Positions 8,776 through 16,161 of a stretch of DNA of 28,837 nt are shown one piece after another. Within the stretch, counting starts at the first letter, position 1. Each line of letters starts with the position of its first letter. The translations under genes were made by a program, and so were the position numbers. The stretch comes from CAYRVX01 sp964642165. GTDB lineage: Bacteria; Planctomycetota; Phycisphaerae; SM23-33. The stretch spans positions 1 to 28,837 of the forward strand of contig CAZXOC010000068.1 in assembly GCA_964642165.1 (NCBI GenBank). Reading direction: 5' to 3'. The notes under the pieces are model-generated. The model saw only the letters and a program-made list of their open reading frames with translations. It was not told where the DNA came from and searched no databases.

Positions 8776-9402
8776 CCCGCCTGCGCCGCCCGGCGCGGTG
8801 TCCTTCCCCCTCGGAACCGGCGTGTTGTGCCCCTGTTCCAGCCACCCGAGATAAGGGGGTTCCTATGTGGCCCTTGTTTCGGAATATGGCCGATGCCCAA
8901 CACTACAGCGCCACTTGGCCGAGCACGTTGGGGTGCAGGCCAGGGCGTCAGCCGTGATAAGATATTTCAGGGAAAACACTTGTCCCGTTATAGCGGGTCC
9001 CCTGCAGAGCGCCACGCGTGGACAGCGTTGACGGACTCACTCAAGACGTAAGGTCGCTTCGGCGGGGGATTCCCGATTGCGCTCTGTGAATTCCTGAGGC
9101 CCCGGCGTTTTGTACAGAGTTCTAGAAATACTTGTATTACTATGTATTTTTAACTACCTCTTGAATATGGACTAATAGATTATATCCTATCGCTATGGTA
9201 TCCGCGCGAAACGACACAAAACTGCACATCGTTGACGTCGAGCCGGTCGAATTGGGCATCGAGGAATGTAGCTTGACGCCGCGCCGCCGCGACGAGGGAG
9301 GTGGTCCCCGCGGCGGGATCAGGCCAGACCGGGCCGAACCATCCCGCAACTGCTTCTCCGGTAGGTCACTGCGGGAACGGCCCACGGCGACGACGGTCGG
9401 GC
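8776..9402. other. Convergent intergenic region with an AT-rich island
   Basis: These 627 bases lie between two converging genes and contain no coding region I can support. About 9110-9195 is strikingly AT-rich in a GC-rich neighbourhood. Within it, an imperfect inverted repeat (AGTTCTAGAAATAC at 9118-9131 against GTATTTTTAACT at 9144-9155) could form a stem-loop and may act as a bidirectional terminator. CCCGTTATAGCGGG near 8983 is a short imperfect palindrome. TTGACG followed 15 bases later by TAAGGT near 9028-9054 resembles a weak promoter, but it leads into no gene. The stretch could be a decayed mobile element or an unrecognised RNA; neither can be shown. Confidence 0.6.
8783..8796 (+). 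terminator. Short GC hairpin after the CoA-transferase/GNAT gene
   Basis: GCGCC, loop GCCC, then GGCGC, starting 7 bases after the stop and followed by GGTGTCCTTCCCCC. The stem is only 5 bp, so support is weak. Confidence 0.3.
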
Positions 9403-11097
9403 TCACCCCTCGATCGGCAGGTCCAGCATGAGGGCCCGCACGTAGCGCGGCGGGGGGGAGCCGAAGCTCAGCAGCTTGTCGTGGTACGCCTTGAGGTCGA
9501 ACGCCTCGCCCCGGGCGGCCTCGACCTCCCGGCGCAGCGCGACGTGCTCCAGGTAGCCCACGAAGTAGGTCGATAGCTGCGTCGACGTCAGCCGCGCCCG
9601 CGTCCACTTGCCTGCCGCCTCGCGCTCCTCCTGGAACGTCTGCTCCATCATGAGTTCCATCGCCTCGTCCTCGCCCATGCCGTCGACGTGGATGGCCTGG
9701 TCGAGGATCGCGTTGGCGATCGCCCTCAGGAGCCACTTCAGGACGATCAGGCGCATCAGCGGGTCGCCGTCGAGGAAGCCCTTCTCGATCATCGTGTGCT
9801 CGCCGTAGATGGCCCAGCCCTCGATGAAGACGCCGGAGGAGAGCATCGCCCGCAGCTTCGACGGATACCGGTTGGAGTGGGCCAGTTGCAGGAAGTGGCC
9901 GGGCATGGCCTCGTGGACGGTCAGGTTGTGAAGCGACCGCAGGTTGTACTCTCGCAGGTGGGAGCGGACCTGCTCGTCGGTCCAGTCCGCCGGCGGGGGC
10001 GCGATGGCGTAGAAGGTCCGTTGCCCCACGTCCAGCGGCCCGGGCGAGTCGCAGTACGCCAGCGAGACCCCGCGCCGGAACTCCGGCATGACGATCACCT
10101 CCACGGGGTCGGGGGGCAAGGTCACCAGGTCCGCCTCGCGGACGAACCGGGTCGCCGCGGCGAGGGCCTCGGTGGCCTGCTCCACGATGCGCTCCGGGTC
10201 CGGCGCGTCCCGGTAGGCCGTCTCCAGGCACGCGCGGACGATCGCCTGGCGGTACGGCTCCGACGGGGCGGCCGGGAGCTGCGTGTGAGGATACTCGCGG
10301 CAGTACACCTCCCGGGCGACCTCGTACATCTCGTCGCGGACGCGGCGGAGTTCGGCCTCGGCGCGCCGGCGGATCTGCGGGCGCGTCAGCGGCGTGTTCA
10401 GCGTGAACGCCAGCTTCCGGTCGAACCGCTCGGCGCCCAGGCGGAAGTCCCCGCCGGCGTGCGGGAGCAGCTCGTCTTCGAGCCACTGCTGGTGTGCCTC
10501 GACGGCCGAGCGCGCCGTCTCCATCGCTTCGGTGAGGCGTCCCCGATCGGCCGGCGGCAGCGCGTCGGCGTGCGGGGCGACCAGGTGCTCGATGATGCTG
10601 GCGATGCCGCGGTTCTGCTTGACGGCCGTCTCGGCGTGCACCTTCGGCACGCGCGGCGGATCGAGGATCGCCCGCACCTGCTCCAGCAGGCGGGGGAACT
10701 GCGCCATCCGGCTGGCCGCGCTCCGTAGGCGCTCGGCAAGCGGCGCGAAGTCGCGCGCCATCAGGCCGTAGATCGCGCTGCCGGCCAGGCCCGTGTACGC
10801 CGTCGGGTTCCACGCCCACTCCGCCAGCTCCTCCAGGTGCCAGATCCCGGCGCGCAGGCGGTGCTCGAGCATAGCCGCGTCCACCTGGCTCGCCGGGGAG
10901 AGGCCCTCGGTGGGGATGCGGTCCAGCTCGTCGAGCAGGTCGCGACAGAACGCGGCCTTCCGCTCGTTCGCCTCCGGGCTGACGTCATCCAGTTCGCCGT
11001 CGAAGCGGTGGTCGCCCAGCCCCGTCGCGCCCACCGGGGACAGCGCCGGGGCTTCCTCGACGTACCGCCTGGCCAGTTGCTCGAAGGTGTCTTTCAT
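9403..11097 (-). CDS. DUF885-family zinc metallopeptidase-like protein
   Basis: A 564-aa protein of the DUF885 family, a largely alpha-helical group related to M32/M2-like zinc peptidases. The metal-binding site is HEAMPGH (His395, Glu396, His401), an HExxxGH motif, with the downstream glutamate in FIEGWAIYGE (Glu426) as the probable third ligand. There is no obvious signal peptide on the chosen start (ATG at 11097), so a cytoplasmic location is likely; many planctomycete and proteobacterial relatives are exported. The substrate is unknown. It lies 108 bases downstream of a URO-D-family gene on the same strand and may be cotranscribed. The ribosome-binding sequence GCGAGAGCC is weak. Confidence 0.88.
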   Translation of the reverse strand: MKDTFEQLARRYVEEAPALSPVGATGLGDHRFDGELDDVSPEANERKAAFCRDLLDELDRIPTEGLSPASQVDAAMLEHRLRAGIWHLEELAEWAWNPTAYTGLAGSAIYGLMARDFAPLAERLRSAASRMAQFPRLLEQVRAILDPPRVPKVHAETAVKQNRGIASIIEHLVAPHADALPPADRGRLTEAMETARSAVEAHQQWLEDELLPHAGGDFRLGAERFDRKLAFTLNTPLTRPQIRRRAEAELRRVRDEMYEVAREVYCREYPHTQLPAAPSEPYRQAIVRACLETAYRDAPDPERIVEQATEALAAATRFVREADLVTLPPDPVEVIVMPEFRRGVSLAYCDSPGPLDVGQRTFYAIAPPPADWTDEQVRSHLREYNLRSLHNLTVHEAMPGHFLQLAHSNRYPSKLRAMLSSGVFIEGWAIYGEHTMIEKGFLDGDPLMRLIVLKWLLRAIANAILDQAIHVDGMGEDEAMELMMEQTFQEEREAAGKWTRARLTSTQLSTYFVGYLEHVALRREVEAARGEAFDLKAYHDKLLSFGSPPPRYVRALMLDLPIEG

Positions 11098-11205
11098 GGC
11101 TCTCGCTTTCGAAGGGGTGCCCTAATGTCGCGCCCGGCCGGGCGCCAAGTCCGTCCATGGCAATGCTTCCGACAGTCCTCTGCCGCCCATGCGCCGCGCG
11201 CGGGC

Positions 11206-12270
11206 CTACTCGAACCAGTACGGGCCCCATTTCTCCAGGGCCGTCACGACGGCGTCGACGTTGGCCGGCGGGACCGCGCCGCGGATCTCGGCGGTCACCA
11301 TCAACCCGCCTTCGCGCGAGCCGAGGGTCTTGACCTCCATCGCCACCAGCTCGTCGATCTCCCGTCGCGTGCCGAAGGGAATGGCGTGCTGGCGGTCGAA
11401 GTCCAGGTTGATGCACATCCGGCCCTTGAAGGCCCGCGCCAGGTCGTCCACGCCGTTGGCGCGGTCCTGCGGGTTGAACAGGTCCGGGCCGATCTCCACG
11501 ATCTGGTCGGCCACGTCCATGATGTTGCCGTCGCAGTGGAAGGTGGTCAGGCAGCCGGCCGCGTGGGCCAGGTCGTGCAACTCCTTCTGGTAGGGGGTGA
11601 CCCACTTGCGGAACAGCTTCGGGCCGAGGAACGAGCCCCGCTGGCTGCCCAAGTCCTCCGGCAGGCCGATCGCCTCCGCGCCGGCGTCGATCCAGTTCTC
11701 CACGGCGGTCCTGTTCAGCGCGTGGACCTGCTCGACGAGGCGGGAGATCTCCGGCGTGTCGAGCGCGAGGTCGCACATGAGGTTCTCGAAGCCGCGAAGG
11801 TACTCCAGGCGGAGCATGAAGTAGCCGTGGTCCAGCCCGCCGCTGGCGAGATCGCCGCGCTGCTTCGCCTTGGCCAGCCGGCGGCGCGCGCGGGCCCAGT
11901 CGATGGGGCGGATGCCGCCGTTGTAGCGGTCGGCGTCGGGCGGCGTGAGCGTCTCGAGATCCGAGATGTCCGCCAGCACGGGGCGGATCACCACGCCGGT
12001 GAAGCCCGCCTCGCTGGTTCGCCAGACGCTGCCCCAGTGGTCCACGAAGTCCCGCGAGGGGTCCTCGATCTCCCGGAAGTCCAGGTGGTTCCAATCCACC
12101 GAGCCCTTGCGGAAGTCCGGCCAGGTCCTCGGATGGCGAAGGACGACCGCCTCCAGCTCGGCGCCCAGGGCCGCCCAGGACGCCCCGGAGAGGTGGATCC
12201 AGTACGGCATGGACTCCGGGTGGGTCCGCCGGACCGTCCGCAGCCAGTTCTCCCGGTGCGACAACGCCAT
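11206..12270 (-). CDS. Uroporphyrinogen-decarboxylase (URO-D) superfamily protein, not HemE
   Basis: A 354-aa protein with the TIM-barrel layout of the URO-D superfamily, which includes HemE and the cobamide-dependent methyltransferases MtaA, MtbA and CmuA. The block around residues 241-250 (LTTFHCDGNI) matches the H-x-C-G-N region where methyltransferases bind zinc through His and Cys. Here it is His245-Cys246-Asp247, so the spacing differs from the classical H-x-C site. The N-terminal substrate-arginine motif of true HemE is absent. I therefore call it a superfamily member of unknown substrate. Such paralogues are abundant in Planctomycetota and Firmicutes. No corrinoid protein gene is adjacent, so a methyltransferase role is not supported by context. 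GGAG lies 6 bases before the ATG. Confidence 0.8.
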   Translation of the reverse strand: MALSHRENWLRTVRRTHPESMPYWIHLSGASWAALGAELEAVVLRHPRTWPDFRKGSVDWNHLDFREIEDPSRDFVDHWGSVWRTSEAGFTGVVIRPVLADISDLETLTPPDADRYNGGIRPIDWARARRRLAKAKQRGDLASGGLDHGYFMLRLEYLRGFENLMCDLALDTPEISRLVEQVHALNRTAVENWIDAGAEAIGLPEDLGSQRGSFLGPKLFRKWVTPYQKELHDLAHAAGCLTTFHCDGNIMDVADQIVEIGPDLFNPQDRANGVDDLARAFKGRMCINLDFDRQHAIPFGTRREIDELVAMEVKTLGSREGGLMVTAEIRGAVPPANVDAVVTALEKWGPYWFE

Positions 12271-12437
12271 GTGCCTCTCCGCTCTGGGCGGGAATTCGGC
12301 CGTGACAACAGCAACAGGCCGACGTGGCGGCGTGTTCTACATACCGACCCGGCAGCGCCCATGCAACCGGCAGGCCGGCCTCGGCGCGTGTCCGAGCCGC
12401 TGCGGCAGGACAGCGCCGGGCCGCCGGAAGGGTTCCG

Positions 12438-13265
12438 ATGAGCGAAGCCGAACGAGTCATTTGCCCGGTGGCGTCGCTGGACGACCCGCGGATTGCCCGC
12501 TATCGGAACCTGAAGGACCGGGACCTGGCGCGGCAGGGGGGGCTGTTCATCGCGGAGGGGCCGCTCGTGGTCCGGCGGCTGCTTGCCAGCGACTACGACA
12601 CGGAGTCGGTGCTGCTGGCCGAGCGCAAGGTCGATGCCGTCGCCCCGCTCGTGCCGGCGGGCGTGCCGATCTACGTCGCCCCGGCGGGTGTGGTCAGTCG
12701 GATCGTGGGCTTCCGCTTCCACTCGGGCGTGATGGCCTGCGGGCGGCGCAAGTGCCTGCCCGCGCTGGGCGACGTGGCGCGGGGGTGGCCTGCACGCGTC
12801 ACGCTGGTCGTCCTGCCGAAGATCACGAGCACGGAGAACCTCGGGGCGCTGCTGCGCATCAGCAGCGCGTTCGGGGCCGACGCGGTCGTCCTCGGGCCTT
12901 CATGCTGCGACGCGTTCCACCGCCAGTCCGTCCGCGTCTCGATGGGCGCGGTCTTCCGCCTGACGCTGGTGCGCTCGCGGGACCTGGCGGCGGACCTGCG
13001 GCTCCTGCGGGACCGGTGGGGCGTTGCGCCGGCCGCCGCGGTCCTCGACGACGAGGCCGAGCCGCTCGCGGGCGCCGCCCGGCCGGATCGCCTCGCCCTG
13101 CTGTTCGGCAACGAGGCCGAGGGGCTCTCGTCCGAGCACGTCGCGCTGTGCGACCGCCGGATCACCGTCCCGATGAAGCTGGGCACCGACTCGCTCAACG
13201 TCGCCGTCGCCGCCGCCGTGTTCCTCTACCACTTCACGTCCGCGCAGCCGAAGGCGGGCCCTTGA
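12438..13265 (+). CDS. SpoU/TrmH-family RNA 2'-O-methyltransferase
   Basis: A 275-aa SPOUT-class methyltransferase using S-adenosylmethionine to methylate a ribose 2'-OH in tRNA or rRNA. An N-terminal substrate-binding region (about 15-110, with YRNLKDRDL and GLFIAEGPLVV) precedes the knotted catalytic domain. Motif 1 is STENLGALLR (Asn134, Arg140), motif 2 is LLFGNEAEGLS (222-231), and motif 3 is VPMKLGTDSLNVAVAAAVF (Ser252, Asn254). The RVSMGAVFRL block between them is also typical. The target nucleotide cannot be read from sequence; it is closer to generic TrmH/RlmB-like proteins than to TrmL. The start at 12438 has GGAAGGG about 6 bases upstream. It is transcribed divergently from the URO-D gene and converges on the sialidase. 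Confidence 0.92.
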   Translation: MSEAERVICPVASLDDPRIARYRNLKDRDLARQGGLFIAEGPLVVRRLLASDYDTESVLLAERKVDAVAPLVPAGVPIYVAPAGVVSRIVGFRFHSGVMACGRRKCLPALGDVARGWPARVTLVVLPKITSTENLGALLRISSAFGADAVVLGPSCCDAFHRQSVRVSMGAVFRLTLVRSRDLAADLRLLRDRWGVAPAAAVLDDEAEPLAGAARPDRLALLFGNEAEGLSSEHVALCDRRITVPMKLGTDSLNVAVAAAVFLYHFTSAQPKAGP

Positions 13266-13307
13266 GCCCGGCGCGTCGTCCGGGGCGGCTCGTGGCGGGA
13301 TCGCCCG

Positions 13308-13326
13308 ACGCGCTGCCGCAGCGCGT
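13308..13326. terminator. Hairpin between convergent genes, possible bidirectional terminator
   Basis: ACGCGCTG, CCG, CAGCGCGT is a perfect 8-bp stem with a 3-base loop, about midway between the RNA methyltransferase stop (13265) and the sialidase stop (13366). There is no T run on either strand. Confidence 0.4.
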
Positions 13327-13365
13327 TCCGCCCGGCCCCCTGAGCCCCGGCGCCGGTCTGTCGGG

Positions 13366-15669
13366 CTACCGGCTCGCGGGCGACCCGGGGCTGTCCCGCC
13401 GGATGGCGTCCTTGCCGTCGGTCAGCCATGCCAGCGTGAACCGTGCGAAGGTGACGGTCTTGTAGCCGTCCTTCTCGAAGAGGCAGCCGACGGAGCCGTC
13501 GGGCAGCGACGCGAGCGAGGAATAGGCGTAGCCGCCGGGCCAGAGCGTCCTGGCGACGGGCCAGGTCCTCCCCTCGTCGATGCTCATGCGGATCGTGCCG
13601 TTTCGCCGCGCCTGCTTCGAGGCCGGGTTGGAGAACAGGATGCGGCTCTTGAGGCCGTCCAGCGGGTCGGTGTGCCGCAGCAGGCTCCCCTGGCAGTTCG
13701 GCTCGATGAGCTCGGGGACGTCGTGCATCTCGGACCACGTCTCGCCCGCGTCGCGGCTCGTGGCGGCACGGCGGCACGGCGACGGGCGACGGGGGCTGTT
13801 GTTCCGGCAGTTCATCAGCAGCGTGCCGTCGGCCCGTTCGACCACGGTGGGCTCGGCGGCGCTGCCTTGCTCTTCCGGTGCGTCCACGGGCGCCTCCCTG
13901 CCCACGTGCCAGGTCTTGCCGCGGTCGTCGCTGTAGGCCACGTACGACCGCCGCAGACCTCGGCCCGTTCCGTGGCACTGGATCATGGGCACGATCAGCC
14001 GGCCCGCGTGGCGCCCGCGACGCAGCACGATGCCCGTCCCCGGCGTGGAGATGCCGAATCGGACCTTCGGGCGCTTGAGCTGGCGGGTGACGTCTCCGGG
14101 CTTGGACCAGCTCGCGCCGTCGTCGTCGCTGGTGACCAGGTAGACGCGGTTGGCGCGCCGGTCCGTATAGCCCGGCACGCAGTTGTGCGTGTGATAGCCT
14201 CGGGCGAAGCGGTTAAGGAACAGCAGCACCCGGCGGCCGCGCGGCTCCACGACGGCGCACGGGTTGTTGAGGCTGTTGTCCCCGTCCTCATGGATGACCT
14301 TGATCGCACTCCAGGTTCTGCCCCCGTCGGCGCTGCGCCGAAGGACGATGTCGTTCTTCGCGTGGTCCGAGAGCGTCTGGCGGCCCTCGCAGATCGCCAG
14401 GAGCGTCCCTCGCGTCGTGGCGACGAGGCAGGGGATGCGGTAGGCGGGGTAGCCCCCCGCGCCGGCGGCGAAGACGTCGATCATCTCCGGGCGGGCCTTC
14501 TTCGCCAGGGCGTCGATCTCCTTCAGCTTGAAGCGGACGCTGACGACGTAGGGCGACTCGCCCCGGGTCCAGTGGCCGTAGGTGGTCGTTACGAACGTAC
14601 CGTCGGGCAGCAGTTCCAGGCCGGGGTAGGCGCAGTCCCGGCCGCGGTGGTTGTCCATCAGGCGCACGCGGCACTGGCCTTCGCGGCCGCGGACGATGTC
14701 CTCGTACGCCCCGACCCACGCGACCCAGTCGCCCGCGGTGGGGCTCTCCAGCGTGGTGTCGCGGAACGTCGCGACGATGCGCCCGTCCGGCGCGTAGCGG
14801 AGCTTGTGGCGGTCGCCGGTGAGCGCCCCGGGCAGCTCGCGGGGCTCGGTCCAGGTTTGGCCCTCGTCGTCGGAGAAGATGACGTGGCTGTTGCGGCGGC
14901 GGCGGTTCTCCCGGAAGAGGACGGCGATCTGCCTGCCGTCGGGCGATCGGATCGTCCCGGGCTCGCACAGGTGGACGTCGCGGCGGCGGAGGATGGCCCG
15001 CGGCGGGCCCCAGGTCAGCCCGCCGTCTGTGGAGAGGGTCGTGTAGACGGTCATGGTGTCCGTCCGCCGGCCGGCCTTGCGGAAGAACCGGCCGTCGTCA
15101 TGGAACATGGCCAGGTACTCCCCGGGCCGCTTGAGCGGCACGACGTCGCCCATCGCGACGATCCCGCCGAAGTCGCCGATGGGCTTCAGCTCGCCCCAGG
15201 AGCTCCCGTCGTCCCGCGAGACGGCCATGCGGATCGGGTACAGCCCCGAGAACAGGATCAGCCGCTTCGTGCCCTTCGCGTCGACGACGCGGTGGATCGT
15301 CGGCGTTTCCTTCGACGTGGCCCAGCTCTTGGGCACGGGCAGGCGCCGGCTCCAGGTGCGGCCGCCGTCCGTGCTGCGCTTCATCACGATGGCGCCGCGG
15401 CCGTGGCCCTTCGGGTAGACGCAGAGGATTGTCCGCCCGTCCTCCAGCAGGACGGTGCTGGGGTGGCCGAGGTACTGCCCCTTCTCGCGATCGACGATCA
15501 CCTGCCGGTGCGTCTGGGCGGCGAGGTCGACGGTCGGGATCGTGTAGCCGCGCGGCGGAGGCGGACGGCGCATGGGTCGGTTTCCTTCCGCGGCGGGGGG
15601 GCGCCCGGCCTGGGCGGCGCACGCCAGCCAGGCCAGGACGCCGGCCGCCATCGCCGGAGTGGGCCTCAT
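13366..15669 (-). CDS. Two-module exported sialidase-like protein (Asp-box protein plus GH33-like domain)
   Basis: A 767-aa protein with a signal peptide (residues 1 to about 22, ending in AAQA) and two consecutive beta-propeller halves. The first half (about 45-380) has Asp boxes STDGGRTW, SRDDGSSW, STDGGLTW and SDDEGQTW. The second (about 395-760) looks like a true GH33 sialidase: YRIPCLV carries the first triad Arg (411), Asp435 in SDHAKND fits the acid/base, Glu606 sits in AAEPTVV, and Tyr716 in GGYAYSSLA fits the nucleophile. Further Asp boxes are SADGGRTW, SDDDGASW, SDDRGKTW, SRDAGETW and SIDEGRTW. I use ATG 15669 because AAGGAGG is 7 bases upstream and the signal peptide follows at once; the longer start would bury it. 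It probably trims sialic or other acidic sugars from host or algal glycans outside the cytoplasm. Confidence 0.87.
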   Translation of the reverse strand: MRPTPAMAAGVLAWLACAAQAGRPPAAEGNRPMRRPPPPRGYTIPTVDLAAQTHRQVIVDREKGQYLGHPSTVLLEDGRTILCVYPKGHGRGAIVMKRSTDGGRTWSRRLPVPKSWATSKETPTIHRVVDAKGTKRLILFSGLYPIRMAVSRDDGSSWGELKPIGDFGGIVAMGDVVPLKRPGEYLAMFHDDGRFFRKAGRRTDTMTVYTTLSTDGGLTWGPPRAILRRRDVHLCEPGTIRSPDGRQIAVLFRENRRRRNSHVIFSDDEGQTWTEPRELPGALTGDRHKLRYAPDGRIVATFRDTTLESPTAGDWVAWVGAYEDIVRGREGQCRVRLMDNHRGRDCAYPGLELLPDGTFVTTTYGHWTRGESPYVVSVRFKLKEIDALAKKARPEMIDVFAAGAGGYPAYRIPCLVATTRGTLLAICEGRQTLSDHAKNDIVLRRSADGGRTWSAIKVIHEDGDNSLNNPCAVVEPRGRRVLLFLNRFARGYHTHNCVPGYTDRRANRVYLVTSDDDGASWSKPGDVTRQLKRPKVRFGISTPGTGIVLRRGRHAGRLIVPMIQCHGTGRGLRRSYVAYSDDRGKTWHVGREAPVDAPEEQGSAAEPTVVERADGTLLMNCRNNSPRRPSPCRRAATSRDAGETWSEMHDVPELIEPNCQGSLLRHTDPLDGLKSRILFSNPASKQARRNGTIRMSIDEGRTWPVARTLWPGGYAYSSLASLPDGSVGCLFEKDGYKTVTFARFTLAWLTDGKDAIRRDSPGSPASR

Positions 15670-15803
15670 GGGGGAGCCTCCTTCCCGAAGCAGGTCGTGA
15701 TTGGCCGTCGGGCGTTGTCGGGCCCGTGGCACGGCGCATGCAAAAGGGCAGGGCGCAGACGGCCGCGCTCCTGCCCGCTTACGGCTCCCGTGCCGGTGCG
15801 GCT

Positions 15804-15938
15804 CTAGACGATCTGCACCTGCCGGCCGCGGCGGCGCTTGCGGTTGATGATCCGGCGGCCGCTCTTCGTTCGCATCCGCGCGCGGAAGCCGAACTTGCGG
15901 ACCCTCTTACGTCTCGATACTCGTCGCGGGTAGTGCAT
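15804..15938 (-). CDS. rpmH: Ribosomal protein bL34
   Basis: A 44-aa, very basic protein of the large ribosomal subunit. The core RKFGFRARMRTKSGRRIINR matches the bL34 signature HGFRxRMxTxxGRxVLxRRRxKGR, followed by a basic tail ending VQIV. The usual KRTYQPS opening is replaced by HYPRRVS, which is divergent but still basic. GAGG lies 7 bases before the ATG, and a strong promoter lies upstream. In most bacteria rpmH is followed by rnpA and yidC and lies near dnaA; none is present here. Downstream is an unrelated sialidase gene. Confidence 0.93.
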   Translation of the reverse strand: MHYPRRVSRRKRVRKFGFRARMRTKSGRRIINRKRRRGRQVQIV

Positions 15939-15989
15939 CGCGATGCCTCGGCGGTCGTCGTCGTACCGGTTGTCCTGTGCGAGCCGCGC

Positions 15990-16018
15990 ATGATACCGGC
16001 TCGCGGGGCACGTGACAA
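15990..16018 (-). promoter_or_regulatory. Sigma70-type promoter for rpmH
   Basis: On the minus strand TTGTCA (16018-16013) is separated by exactly 17 bases from TATCAT (15995-15990), each one mismatch from or close to consensus. The -10 box is about 52 bases before the rpmH start. Confidence 0.65.
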
Positions 16019-16072
16019 GCGCCTTTTTCGGCCCGGCAGCAGTGGTTTTGTCGCAAAAGGGCGGGAATTCCC

Positions 16073-16100
16073 TTGCCGATCGATCTGGTGCGGCTAAGGT
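16073..16100 (+). promoter_or_regulatory. Possible sigma70-type promoter for the MFS gene
   Basis: TTGCCG (16073-16078), a 16-base spacer, then TAAGGT (16095-16100), about 62 bases before the MFS start. Together with the rpmH promoter it forms a divergent pair. Confidence 0.35.
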
Positions 16101-16161
16101 GCTGCGCGGTTGGCGGTGGCCTTCGCCGCGGGCGGGCCCGCGAGAGGGCGAGGACGGTTCG

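Noticed and set aside
8827..9051. A 74-codon plus-strand frame in the convergent gap
   Set aside because: No ribosome-binding site, no recognisable family, and the translation looks like random sequence.
9110..9200. Possible tRNA or small RNA gene in the AT-rich island
   Set aside because: No T-loop GTTCRA sequence, no CCA-proximal acceptor pairing and no cloverleaf could be found; only a simple imperfect inverted repeat is visible.
13672..15807. A 711-codon plus-strand frame opposite the sialidase
   Set aside because: No signal or motif; the minus strand has nine Asp boxes, a signal peptide and a strong ribosome-binding site.
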